From Oscillospiraceae bacterium (GTDB lineage: Bacteria > Bacillota > Clostridia > Oscillospirales > Acutalibacteraceae), in contig JAISXG010000081.1 in NCBI GenBank assembly GCA_031270605.1, positions 1-53,013 on the forward strand: 53,013 bases of DNA, written 5' to 3'. The position numbers and the translations under genes were made by a program. Within the stretch, counting starts at the first letter, position 1. Each line of letters opens with the position of its first letter. Of the stretch, positions 16,003 through 23,816 are shown one piece after another. Under the pieces are notes generated by a model. It was not told the DNA's origin. It saw only the letters and a list, made by a program, of their open reading frames with translations, and did not search any database.

Positions 16003-16548
16003 ATGTCAATTTCACTCATACTCTTACCTTTATCCATTGCGCTCGGAGCGAGCGTATCGGCAACCGCCATATCAACAGCTGCCGCGGCAACGGCAATGGT
16101 GGGGTCAAAAACGGCGCTTGCGGTTGCCGCTGAAGCCAATCTTCGTCATTTAAAGCATCTCCGGGAGCTTTACGAGAAGGGGCACGGCGAAACGTTGCCG
16201 CCAATCGAAACGATTTTCAACGATATGACGCTTTTGCAAAAAACACTCGAAGAGCATGGGCTCTCTGTTTCTGTTGTGTCTGATCATCAATTGCTTTGCC
16301 GGATCGGGGAGGTTCTTCTTGACTATACCCGGCAAACGGCGGGCGAACCGTTTCGCGTAGCTGTTTCAGGATTGCAAAACATTGATAACTTTCTCAACGA
16401 AATGGAGTGCTTTGAACGCGAATATAAGCAGAATGTGCAGTCGTATACTTACAATAAATTGATCAATAATTTGAGCGAAAGCAATATGACGGTGGCGGAG
16501 GAAACCGTATTGGAAGACAATTCTATTTTGCTTACGATCAACATATAA
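16003..16548 (+). CDS. DUF1257 (Ycf35)-like protein with Ala-rich hydrophobic N-terminus
   Basis: The 181-residue product has two parts. The first 45 residues are hydrophobic and Ala-rich (ISLILLPLSIALGASVSA and onward), which could be one membrane segment. The rest resembles DUF1257/Ycf35: IETIFNDMTLLQKTLEEHG near the start, a beta region (FRVAVSGLQNIDNFLNEM), and the C-terminal YTYNKLINNLSESNMTVAEE with the closing beta strand SILLTINI. GGAGGA precedes the ATG at 16003. It is the last gene before a strong terminator. Ycf35 and Ycf46 types co-occur widely, which supports the assignment; no catalytic motif is seen. Confidence 0.65.
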   Translation: MSISLILLPLSIALGASVSATAISTAAAATAMVGSKTALAVAAEANLRHLKHLRELYEKGHGETLPPIETIFNDMTLLQKTLEEHGLSVSVVSDHQLLCRIGEVLLDYTRQTAGEPFRVAVSGLQNIDNFLNEMECFEREYKQNVQSYTYNKLINNLSESNMTVAEETVLEDNSILLTINI

Positions 16549-16596
16549 AATGCGCGGAGGGCGGGAAGTTTTACATTCCTGCCCTCTGTGCATTTT
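16547..16596 (+). terminator. terminator of the Ycf46-type operon
   Basis: Long stem AAAATGCGCGGAGGGCGGGAA / TTCCTGCCCTCTGTGCATTTT with few mismatches, overlapping the stop codon of the last gene and ending in TTTTAT. Confidence 0.85.
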
Positions 16597-16643
16597 ATAT
16601 GTTGCATTTGACTCCTTATTCTGCTGTGTAATTAAAATAGCGA

Positions 16644-16856
16644 ATGCTGACGTCATTACAGGCAGAACCACATCACAACCTGACCTGCGCAGCGGTGCCG
16701 GGTAAAACGTTCGCATCCTACACTTATAACGGGGCAAACGGCGCGATTTCGAAGCTTGCGGCAATGGGGGATTTTTTCTCATGTGTTGTTATTCAGGGTT
16801 GTGAGAAAAACACTCTTTTCGCCTGGCGCATCAAAAATGGCGGCAACCGGTACTTG
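16644..16856 (+). pseudogene. possible RHS/YD-repeat gene remnant
   Basis: A plus-strand frame without ribosome site reads PGKTFASYTYNGANGAISKL, which resembles the YTYDANGNITKL core of RHS/YD repeats of large surface or toxin proteins. It is short, lacks upstream and downstream coding context, and abuts the pdxR stop region. It may be debris of a larger gene. Apart from this the 16600-16857 stretch holds nothing recognisable. Confidence 0.3.
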
Positions 16857-18260
16857 TTACTGAAATATGGTCAATAACCGTCTGATTGCCTCTTCAACCT
16901 TATCGAAATCAATACCTGAATAGTTAATGATTATGACGTTACTGTTTTGCCTGCCGGCATCATGACAATACTCTGACAAGCAGGACAGTTTGATGCCTTC
17001 GGCTTCTGCCGCACGTTTCATATCCGCATCGCTCATGCCGGTCTTTACTTTCATCAAAAAGTGAAGACCGGCATTTTCTTCTAATATCGTTATCTGCTCA
17101 CCCAGGGAACTTTGTTTTATCGCCGAAATAACAGTGTCGCGCTGCTTTTTGTAATAATTGCGCATTCGATTGATATGCCGTTCAAAATAACCGTTTGCAA
17201 TAAATTTTGCCAGTGTGAATTGTTCAAAGCTCGGCACGGTACAAGAATAGAAATTCAGGTTTTCAGCATAGTGATCGGTCAAATGCTTTGGCAGAACCAT
17301 GTAACTGATGCGCATGGAGGGGGCGATGCTTTTTGAGAAGGTATTCACATAAAGAACCTTTTCATTCATGTCAATGCTTTGCAGTGTTTGGAGCGGCCTG
17401 CCTGAAAAACGAAATTCGCTGTCATAATCATCTTCTATGATATATCGGCCCTGTTTTTCATTTGCCCACAGCAACAGTTCATGCCGGCGTTTGATCGGCA
17501 TAACGATTCCCGTTGGGAAATGATGCGCGGGCGAAATATGAACGATATTCGCACCGGAAGAAGCTAATTCACAAACGGAAAGGCCGCTGTTGTCCATGCC
17601 GATAAATTCACACCTTACGGCGTTGCTTTGATATACCCTTGCGATTTTTTTATAGCCGGGGTCTTCTGTTGCAAAAACATTGTTCCTTCCCAGCAGTTGA
17701 ATGATTAAATTATAAAGATACTCTGTTCCCGCACCGATTATGATCTGTTCCGGTGACACAAGCATGCCCCTGAAATGATATAAATAATCCGCAATGGCGA
17801 TCCGCAGTTCTTCAACGCCGTTGTAAGGCATTGGTTCCAGCAGGCGGGCGTCCTGCTCGGATAAGGTTTCGCGCATTAATTTTGCCCAGATCGAAAAAGG
17901 AAATTTCTTTGAAGACACATTATTTGATTGAAAGTCAAACTCACAGCTGCTCTTATCAGTGCCATAAATATACTCTTTTTTCTGCTGCGGGGCCGTTATG
18001 GCTCTCGGCAAGGTTTCTTGCAGCCTGCTGACGAAATATCCTTTTTTCTCAACCGAATAGATGTAGCCTTCCAATATAAGCTGTGCATAGGAATTTTCGA
18101 CGGTGACGATGCTGATTTTCAGGTGTTCGGCAAGATTTCTTTTTGAAGGCAGTTTCTCGTTTGGCTTTAACCGCCCGCATAAAATATCCGCTTTTATGCA
18201 GTTATACAGATAAACATATAACGGTGATCCGCCTTTGTTGCCAAAATCATAAGTCAACAT
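16857..18260 (-). CDS. pdxR: PdxR-type MocR regulator (GntR/aminotransferase fusion)
   Basis: A 467-residue regulator with an N-terminal GntR winged helix (about residues 10-75; LPSKRNLAEHLKISIVTVENSY) and a C-terminal fold-type-I aminotransferase domain. The lysine in NTFSKSIAPSMRISY corresponds to the PLP-binding residue. PdxR proteins sense pyridoxal 5'-phosphate and control pdxST. The gene is divergent from pdxS with a shared 113-base region carrying an inverted repeat, the classic pdxR-pdxST layout. The length is standard and the frame intact. Confidence 0.92.
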   Translation of the reverse strand: MLTYDFGNKGGSPLYVYLYNCIKADILCGRLKPNEKLPSKRNLAEHLKISIVTVENSYAQLILEGYIYSVEKKGYFVSRLQETLPRAITAPQQKKEYIYGTDKSSCEFDFQSNNVSSKKFPFSIWAKLMRETLSEQDARLLEPMPYNGVEELRIAIADYLYHFRGMLVSPEQIIIGAGTEYLYNLIIQLLGRNNVFATEDPGYKKIARVYQSNAVRCEFIGMDNSGLSVCELASSGANIVHISPAHHFPTGIVMPIKRRHELLLWANEKQGRYIIEDDYDSEFRFSGRPLQTLQSIDMNEKVLYVNTFSKSIAPSMRISYMVLPKHLTDHYAENLNFYSCTVPSFEQFTLAKFIANGYFERHINRMRNYYKKQRDTVISAIKQSSLGEQITILEENAGLHFLMKVKTGMSDADMKRAAEAEGIKLSCLSEYCHDAGRQNSNVIIINYSGIDFDKVEEAIRRLLTIFQ

Positions 18261-18279
18261 AAAGATCCTCTCTCAATCT

Positions 18280-18321
18280 GGTATTATGAATATGCAATGA
18301 ATTGGATATTACAATAATACC
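18280..18321. promoter_or_regulatory. putative PdxR operator in the pdxR-pdxST intergenic region
   Basis: Inverted repeat GGTATTAT (18280-18287) and ATAATACC (18314-18321) spaced 26 bases apart, upstream of a TATAAT at about 18331-18336 that can serve pdxS. Confidence 0.6.
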
Positions 18322-18373
18322 AATCTTCATTATAATATACATAAGTTAATTTGTAAACAGGAGAAATGAGAAG

Positions 18374-19249
18374 ATGGAAAATAATCGTTATGGGTTAAAC
18401 AAAGAGCTTGCGCAAATGCTGAAGGGTGGCGTAATCATGGATGTTACGACACCGGAGCAGGCAAAAATTGCAGAAGCAGCCGGGGCCTGCGCCGTTATGG
18501 CGCTGGAACGTATTCCGGCCGATATCAGGGCTGCGGGCGGAGTTTCACGCATGAGCGACCCGAACATGATCAGGGGAATCCAAGAGGCCGTCTCGATTCC
18601 TGTCATGGCAAAAGCAAGGATCGGGCATTTTGTGGAGGCGCAAATCCTTGAGGCAATAGAAATAGATTATATCGATGAAAGCGAAGTCCTGTCGCCGGCG
18701 GATGATGTGTATCACATTGACAAAACCAAATTCAAGGTTCCGTTTGTTTGCGGGGCCAAGGATTTAGGCGAGGCTCTTCGAAGGATCGGCGAAGGCGCGT
18801 CCATGATCAGGACAAAAGGCGAACCGGGAACAGGCGATATTATCCAGGCTGTGCGCCACATGAGAAAAATCAATGCCGAAATGCGCAGAGTCGCGGCATT
18901 GCTTGAGGATGAGCTTCATGATGCTGCAAAAAAGCTTGAGGTGCCGTATGATCTTTTAAAATATGTGCATGAAAACGGCAAATTGCCGGTTGTGAATTTT
19001 GCGGCGGGCGGCATTGCGACTCCCGCGGACGCGGCTCTGATGATGCAGCTTGGCGCTGAGGGTGTATTTGTCGGTTCGGGCATATTTAAATCCGGAGACC
19101 CGCAAAAAAGAGCCGCCGCAATTGTGAAGGCTGTCACCAACTATCAAAATGCAAACATGCTTGCGGAGCTGTCCGGGGATTTGGGCGAGGCTATGGTCGG
19201 TATGAATGAAGGCGAAATAGAGTTGCTCATGGCGGAGCGTGGTAAATGA
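18374..19249 (+). CDS. pdxS: pyridoxal 5'-phosphate synthase subunit PdxS
   Basis: PdxS makes PLP from ribose 5-phosphate, glyceraldehyde 3-phosphate and ammonia in the cytosol; it forms a dodecamer with PdxT. The 291-residue TIM barrel shows MKGGVIMDV-like opening ([15 protein letters not shown]), [14 protein letters not shown] with a catalytic lysine, [12 protein letters not shown] with the second lysine, [12 protein letters not shown] and the phosphate-binding [32 protein letters not shown] precedes the ATG at 18374. It overlaps pdxT by four bases (ATGA), so the two are translationally coupled. Confidence 0.97.
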   Translation: MENNRYGLNKELAQMLKGGVIMDVTTPEQAKIAEAAGACAVMALERIPADIRAAGGVSRMSDPNMIRGIQEAVSIPVMAKARIGHFVEAQILEAIEIDYIDESEVLSPADDVYHIDKTKFKVPFVCGAKDLGEALRRIGEGASMIRTKGEPGTGDIIQAVRHMRKINAEMRRVAALLEDELHDAAKKLEVPYDLLKYVHENGKLPVVNFAAGGIATPADAALMMQLGAEGVFVGSGIFKSGDPQKRAAAIVKAVTNYQNANMLAELSGDLGEAMVGMNEGEIELLMAERGK

Positions 19250-19827
19250 TGACGATCGGAATCCTTTCTGTGCAAGGGGCATTTATTGAACATGAAAAAA
19301 TGCTCGACCGGCTTGGGGTGGAAAGCATACAAATACGGAATAAGGCAGATTTGTCAAAGCCCATCCACGGAATGATCCTGCCCGGGGGTGAGAGCACCGT
19401 CATGGGCAAACTGCTGCATGATTTGGATATGATGGAAACGATCCGGCAATACATTCGCAACGGGCTGCCTGTTTTCGGAACCCGTGCGGGGACGATTTTG
19501 CTTGCAAAAAACATTGTGAACAGCCCGGCAGTTCACCTTGGAACAATGGATATTGCTGTGCTTCGCAATGCATATGGCAGGCAGCTCGGCAGCTTTCACG
19601 CGGTATCCTCCTTTGACGGCGAAACACAGATTCCAATGACTTTTATTCGCGCCCCCTATATTGAAAACGTGGGCGAGGGCGTTAAAATTCTTTCAACCGT
19701 GAACGGCAATATCGTCGCCGCTCAGCAAGACCGTCAACTGGTAACTTCGTTTCACCCCGAACTTACAGGCGAAATGGCGGTGCATCAACATTTTCTTAAC
19801 ATAGTCGAGAGGAGCATGAAAGTATAA
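19246..19827 (+). CDS. pdxT: PdxT glutaminase subunit with the nucleophilic Cys replaced by Arg
   Basis: PdxT normally hydrolyses glutamine and channels ammonia to PdxS, using a Cys-His-Glu triad. The 193-residue sequence is otherwise typical: [12 protein letters not shown], the oxyanion segment LPGGEST, and the triad His/Glu in SFHPELTGE. But the family motif GTCAG at the nucleophile elbow reads GTRAG: codon 80 (19483-19485) is CGT where TGT is expected. As written, the protein should lack glutaminase activity, leaving PdxS to use free ammonia. The change is one transition, so strain-specific mutation or sequence error are both possible. An ATG at 19249 is an alternative start. Confidence 0.93.
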   Translation: MMTIGILSVQGAFIEHEKMLDRLGVESIQIRNKADLSKPIHGMILPGGESTVMGKLLHDLDMMETIRQYIRNGLPVFGTRAGTILLAKNIVNSPAVHLGTMDIAVLRNAYGRQLGSFHAVSSFDGETQIPMTFIRAPYIENVGEGVKILSTVNGNIVAAQQDRQLVTSFHPELTGEMAVHQHFLNIVERSMKV

Positions 19828-19847
19828 TTTGAGATTGGTGTAAAATG

Positions 19848-19880
19848 GGCCGCCGCAGAACTTTTTGTTTTGCGGCGGCC
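19848..19880 (+). terminator. terminator of pdxST
   Basis: Perfect stem GGCCGCCGCA / TGCGGCGGCC, 13-base loop, followed by TTGTGTTGTTT. Confidence 0.85.
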
Positions 19881-19955
19881 TTGTGTTGTTTATACTGTTT
19901 TGCGCATAAGGCGGGCTGAAGCTGGCGAAATAAGGTAATATAATAAAGAATAGTG

Positions 19956-19984
19956 TTGAATTATGAAAGAGATATTGTTATAGT
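19956..19984 (+). promoter_or_regulatory. promoter of the AraC regulator gene
   Basis: TTGAAT, 17 bases, TATAGT; about 65 bases upstream of the start codon. Confidence 0.6.
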
Positions 19985-20050
19985 AAATAATAAACAACTG
20001 AACATGAGGTGGCCTTTTTTTGTGAATCAATAAGGAGGGCGTTTTATTAT

Positions 20051-21370
20051 ATGATAACAACAAGAGAGCCCGTCGCTCAATGCAAGCCGGTTGATAAGCT
20101 GCGATACATTCGCGAAGTGCTTCCCTATATCGAAAAGCACTTGGATGAGGAGCTGGGGCCCGAGCACATTGCCGGCCGGCATTTTGTTTCAACCAGCCAG
20201 TTATACCGGGATTTTTATGCCTGCACAGGCCATTCAGTGAAAGAATATATTCGCAAACGCCGCATTTCAAACGCCTGTGAAAAAATCAAGTGTTCAGACC
20301 TTCCCCTGGCCATCATTGCGGACGAGAGCGGTTTGCAAACCCAGCAGGCTTTTAACAAGCTCTTCAAAAGCGTCGTCGGGATGACGCCTGTGGAATACCG
20401 GCAAGGCGATACCTATTTCTATTTTTACCCTGTTTCTGTTGGAGAAATCAGCTTGGCGGTCAAGGTCGGCAAAGAAACGATCCCGGAGTGTGAAACCACC
20501 CGGTTTTATGATTCCTGCCTGGTCGGTATTGAGGACAAAGCGATCGCGGCGCTGAAAAACACCATAAACGGCGAGATCAAAGGCCGCGTTTTCGGACGAA
20601 ACGGAAAGCAAATCGGCAACCGGTTATGCTATGAATTGATGACGCAACAGGCCGCAACAGGCGAACCGGACTTGTTCGCTACCTGTGTGGTAAATTATAA
20701 TGAGCAGGAAATCAGCGACGGCTGGAATTATTTATATAACAGCTGGCTTGCCACCAGCATGTTTGAAGAGTCCGGCAACGGTTATTTTGAGGAATATATC
20801 TTTCAAAATGGCGGACCGCGCAAATTGAAACTGTATCTTCCCGTAAAAAAGCGAAAAAAAGAGCAGCACATTTCCATCACGTCCATATCAGAGATGTCGT
20901 TTGTCGTCGGGCGGGAAAAAGGGCATCTTCTCCGCGGCCATAACGCTGAGCGGAAAGCGTCTGAAAAAGTGATGAATTTTTTGCAGGAGCATCACCCGCT
21001 GCTCATCCGAAACGCGCAAAAGTTTTATGTTTGCTGCTATGATGATATTTGCGAGTGCGGAATGGAATGCGGCGACGCTTTCACCCTGCCCGCGCCGGCA
21101 AGCCGGCACTTTGGCAGCGGTTTAGAAGTCGTTCACATCCCGGCGGGGCGGTATGCCGTGCTGCCGGACGACCGTTTAGGGGATGTTCGCGTGGGTGCGG
21201 CGAAGCTGGAGTTGTGGCTGCAAAACAATCACATTGCTCATGAAAACATGCCGGTTTTCGCGGTTTATGAAACGATAAACGGCAGCTATGACAGTGAGAA
21301 TATCCGCATGAAATTATATAAGCAGCTAAAAAAACCGAATGAAACCGTTCAGGTTGACAAAAACGGATAA
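20051..21370 (+). CDS. AraC-family regulator with GyrI-like effector domains
   Basis: The 439-residue protein begins with an AraC DNA-binding domain with two helix-turn-helices (about residues 20-120; LGPEHIAGRHFVSTSQLYRDF, then LAIIADESGLQTQQAFNKLF and GMTPVEYR). The remainder resembles two GyrI-like small-molecule-binding modules, the second ending LEVVHIPAGRYAVL, DVRVGAAKLELWL and FAVYETINGSY. The ATG at 20051 follows AAGGAGG. It has its own promoter and stands 53 bases before the tagged-protein cluster with no terminator between, so it probably heads that transcript and may regulate it. The ligand is unknown. Gene 25620 encodes a free-standing protein of the same effector-binding type. 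Confidence 0.88.
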   Translation: MITTREPVAQCKPVDKLRYIREVLPYIEKHLDEELGPEHIAGRHFVSTSQLYRDFYACTGHSVKEYIRKRRISNACEKIKCSDLPLAIIADESGLQTQQAFNKLFKSVVGMTPVEYRQGDTYFYFYPVSVGEISLAVKVGKETIPECETTRFYDSCLVGIEDKAIAALKNTINGEIKGRVFGRNGKQIGNRLCYELMTQQAATGEPDLFATCVVNYNEQEISDGWNYLYNSWLATSMFEESGNGYFEEYIFQNGGPRKLKLYLPVKKRKKEQHISITSISEMSFVVGREKGHLLRGHNAERKASEKVMNFLQEHHPLLIRNAQKFYVCCYDDICECGMECGDAFTLPAPASRHFGSGLEVVHIPAGRYAVLPDDRLGDVRVGAAKLELWLQNNHIAHENMPVFAVYETINGSYDSENIRMKLYKQLKKPNETVQVDKNG

Positions 21371-21423
21371 CACAGGCATTGAAAACTGCGGTAAAATGGA
21401 GCTATCAAAAGGAGGGATCGCGC

Positions 21424-22638
21424 ATGAGCGAACCGATCAGGAAAAAACCGGAACAAGCCCCGGAGAGCTACAGCCCGAAAGTGAAGCCTGAGATTTTGAG
21501 TATGGCGGAAAAGCTGCAAAACAATGCCGAAACGGGTGTTGTGAGACCTTTTGTCAAAGGAGACACGCCCATGAACCCCACGGAATATGATTTTAAATTT
21601 TCCCCGTTTCGCGGTTTGGATTTCACCAACTGCTTCACGAGCATCTTCATGTTTTTAGAGGGTTTTGTTGACGAATCGAACATTCTTAAAGAGCAGCAGG
21701 AACGGCTGTTTTTTCTGTTTGACACCGTTTCCGGTCGTTCGGCCACGGTGCGCGGCTGGAAAGACACCCCCACGGCGATCTATGACGAACTATACGACAC
21801 CGACGATATGATCGATTTTATCACAGGCTATGCGGGCTACGCTTATGTGAAGCACAGCGAAAAATTTGCGGCGCCCATTCGCGCGTCGCTTGACAGCGGC
21901 GTTCCTGTTCTGGCGCGCATGAAAAACGACAAACAGGGGTCTTTTCGGGTCATTGTCAGTTATGACGGCAAGACCTTGCGCATGCCGGAGCCTAAGGGTG
22001 CGCAGAATCCGCCCAAGAAACCGCCCGCGCTTGGTGACATCGACAGCATATATGTTCTCAGCGGCAAGATAAAACGCAGGTTCACATTGCTTGACGGGCT
22101 GCACCGTATCAAGCGGGTGATGGACACCAACCGTGACAAAGGTGTGATAGATGACTATATTCATGCCTTTGAGGGATATTGGGAGAAATATACGGACCTG
22201 AAGCTGAAAGATTTGAAACAATTATATGAATATGCCTACAAGGGCACAACCTGGAACTGCCATAATTTTGCCGCGCCCTTTCGCACGCATGAATACTTAG
22301 AGGATAAGCCGGAGAAATATCAGCACTGGATTTGGGACGAGTTCAAGGACCCGCGTTTTGGAACCATTCCCACGCGCGAAGGACAGACTGATGGAGCCCC
22401 CCTGCAGCTGCCTCCAAAAAAGCTCATCGACTGGGCCTGTGATGTTTCTCACACGCACCAGTGGCAGCTGCACGCGCTTTATGAAACCCGCGACTGGTCA
22501 AAAAAGTATTATCATCAGCTGGAATGGGGATTCTGCGAAAACGCCGGCATGCTCCTGCGCGCAATTAAGGAGGATGACGAATTTATATATGCAGCGGTTT
22601 ACAGCATGATCAGGGTTTTAGAGGAGGTGGCGTCATGA
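21424..22638 (+). CDS. SYSPK-tagged protein 1, C39/BtrH-like domain
   Basis: Not a recognised family. The 404-residue product begins MSEPIRKKPEQAPE, then the motif SYSPKVKPEILSMAEK that is shared by the next four genes. A region follows that resembles the papain-like fold of C39 peptidases or the BtrH N-terminal domain: DFTNCFTSIFMFLEG where a Cys helix is expected, and ASLDSGVPVLARMKND followed by FRVIVSYDGKTLRM where the His strand is expected. The catalytic His is not evident, so the fold may be a binding domain. The C-terminal 150 residues are helical and aromatic-rich. AAAAGGAGGG precedes the ATG at 21424, and the stop overlaps the next start by four bases. Confidence 0.75.
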   Translation: MSEPIRKKPEQAPESYSPKVKPEILSMAEKLQNNAETGVVRPFVKGDTPMNPTEYDFKFSPFRGLDFTNCFTSIFMFLEGFVDESNILKEQQERLFFLFDTVSGRSATVRGWKDTPTAIYDELYDTDDMIDFITGYAGYAYVKHSEKFAAPIRASLDSGVPVLARMKNDKQGSFRVIVSYDGKTLRMPEPKGAQNPPKKPPALGDIDSIYVLSGKIKRRFTLLDGLHRIKRVMDTNRDKGVIDDYIHAFEGYWEKYTDLKLKDLKQLYEYAYKGTTWNCHNFAAPFRTHEYLEDKPEKYQHWIWDEFKDPRFGTIPTREGQTDGAPLQLPPKKLIDWACDVSHTHQWQLHALYETRDWSKKYYHQLEWGFCENAGMLLRAIKEDDEFIYAAVYSMIRVLEEVAS

Positions 22639-23816
22639 GCGAACCGGTTAAAAAAATCAACCCCGTCCCGGAAAGCTATTCACCGAAAAACAAACCGGAA
22701 ATTCTGGCAATGGCTGAAACGGCGGTTACGTTACCGGAATCCACTAAAATTCCTTTTGCCGGCGCGATAGACCAAGACGGCCCCGCGTTGGGGCCGCACA
22801 CCCGCGCTTTTGCCTCGGCCGTAACGTCGCTGGCGGTGCTTATGGGCGCGCCGCACGACACAAGCGTTATGAGCGCACATAATCAATTGTGGCGTAACGA
22901 TAACGATTACTTCCGTCATTTGATGGTTTCAGGCGAAGGTTTTCTCTTCTGGCACGATGTGGCGGACTATTTTACTGATGAACCGCCGTGGGCTCCCGAA
23001 TCAACGGATGGGATATGGGAAGCAAACTACAATGGAGAAAAAGATGCGTCTTCAATTATTGACTGCTTTGAAATTGCCGGGATCAAGGCGGATATTTATA
23101 CAAATTATCCGGTAAAGAACGTCGCTGGCGGCTGGAGCAACACCCAGACCCTTGAAGATATGACGCTTCATAATTTAGCAGGCGGTTTTCCCGTTTTGCT
23201 GTTCAGCGGCGAACCGGGCGACCGCATTCTTTTGGCGACAGGCTATGAAAACGGCGGCCAAACCCTGTTGACTTGGACATTTTCGGCAGGCGACCACAAA
23301 ACAAACATAAACTTTTCTACCGCAAACTGTAAAAGAGTGCAGAATTGGACAGAAGACATCTTGGCGGCGGCACTTGTGAAATCACCGTTTCTGTCGCCAA
23401 AAGACAGAAAGCCCCTGCTTCTGAAAGCGTTGTCAAGAGGTGCGGACCTGCTCCGTTTGGATACCAACCCTGACAGGTTCCGCGAAACCTTTTGCGGCGC
23501 GGGCAAACCGCATGTGCACCCCGAGATATGGGATTTGGCTGAACGTCGCTGCTACCTTGCCGATGCGCTTGAGCGCGCCGCCGAAGTGTTGGGAACAAAC
23601 AAGCTGACCGCGGCGGTTGGCGCAGGCAGGCAAATCCATGATAACATGTGGAAGATCCATGCCGTTTGGCAAGAAAAAAAGACGAAAAAGGCGAAAATGC
23701 AGATCGCCGATATTTTGGGTGAGTGCAGACAGTTAGACTTAACAATAGCGGACACGATATCTTCGTTTTTGACAAATCAGGAGGGTGAGCCAGATGAATA
23801 CAGTAAAAAAGCTTGA
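22635..23816 (+). CDS. SYSPK-tagged protein 2, C39/BtrH-like domain
   Basis: Function unknown. This 393-residue protein starts MSEPVKKINPVPE followed by SYSPKNKPEILAMAE. The middle resembles a degenerate C39/BtrH-like fold: AFASAVTSLAVLMGA, a FLFWHDVADYF helix, then GGFPVLLFSGEPGDRILLATGYENGG, matching the G-x-PVLL..GY pattern of the paralogues. The Cys and His expected for catalysis are not visible. The C-terminal third is helical, with a RRCYLADALERAAEVLG segment similar to the end of protein 3. GAGGAGG precedes the ATG at 22635, which overlaps the previous stop (ATGA); the stop overlaps the next gene by 23 bases. Translational coupling is likely. Confidence 0.75.
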   Translation: MSEPVKKINPVPESYSPKNKPEILAMAETAVTLPESTKIPFAGAIDQDGPALGPHTRAFASAVTSLAVLMGAPHDTSVMSAHNQLWRNDNDYFRHLMVSGEGFLFWHDVADYFTDEPPWAPESTDGIWEANYNGEKDASSIIDCFEIAGIKADIYTNYPVKNVAGGWSNTQTLEDMTLHNLAGGFPVLLFSGEPGDRILLATGYENGGQTLLTWTFSAGDHKTNINFSTANCKRVQNWTEDILAAALVKSPFLSPKDRKPLLLKALSRGADLLRLDTNPDRFRETFCGAGKPHVHPEIWDLAERRCYLADALERAAEVLGTNKLTAAVGAGRQIHDNMWKIHAVWQEKKTKKAKMQIADILGECRQLDLTIADTISSFLTNQEGEPDEYSKKA

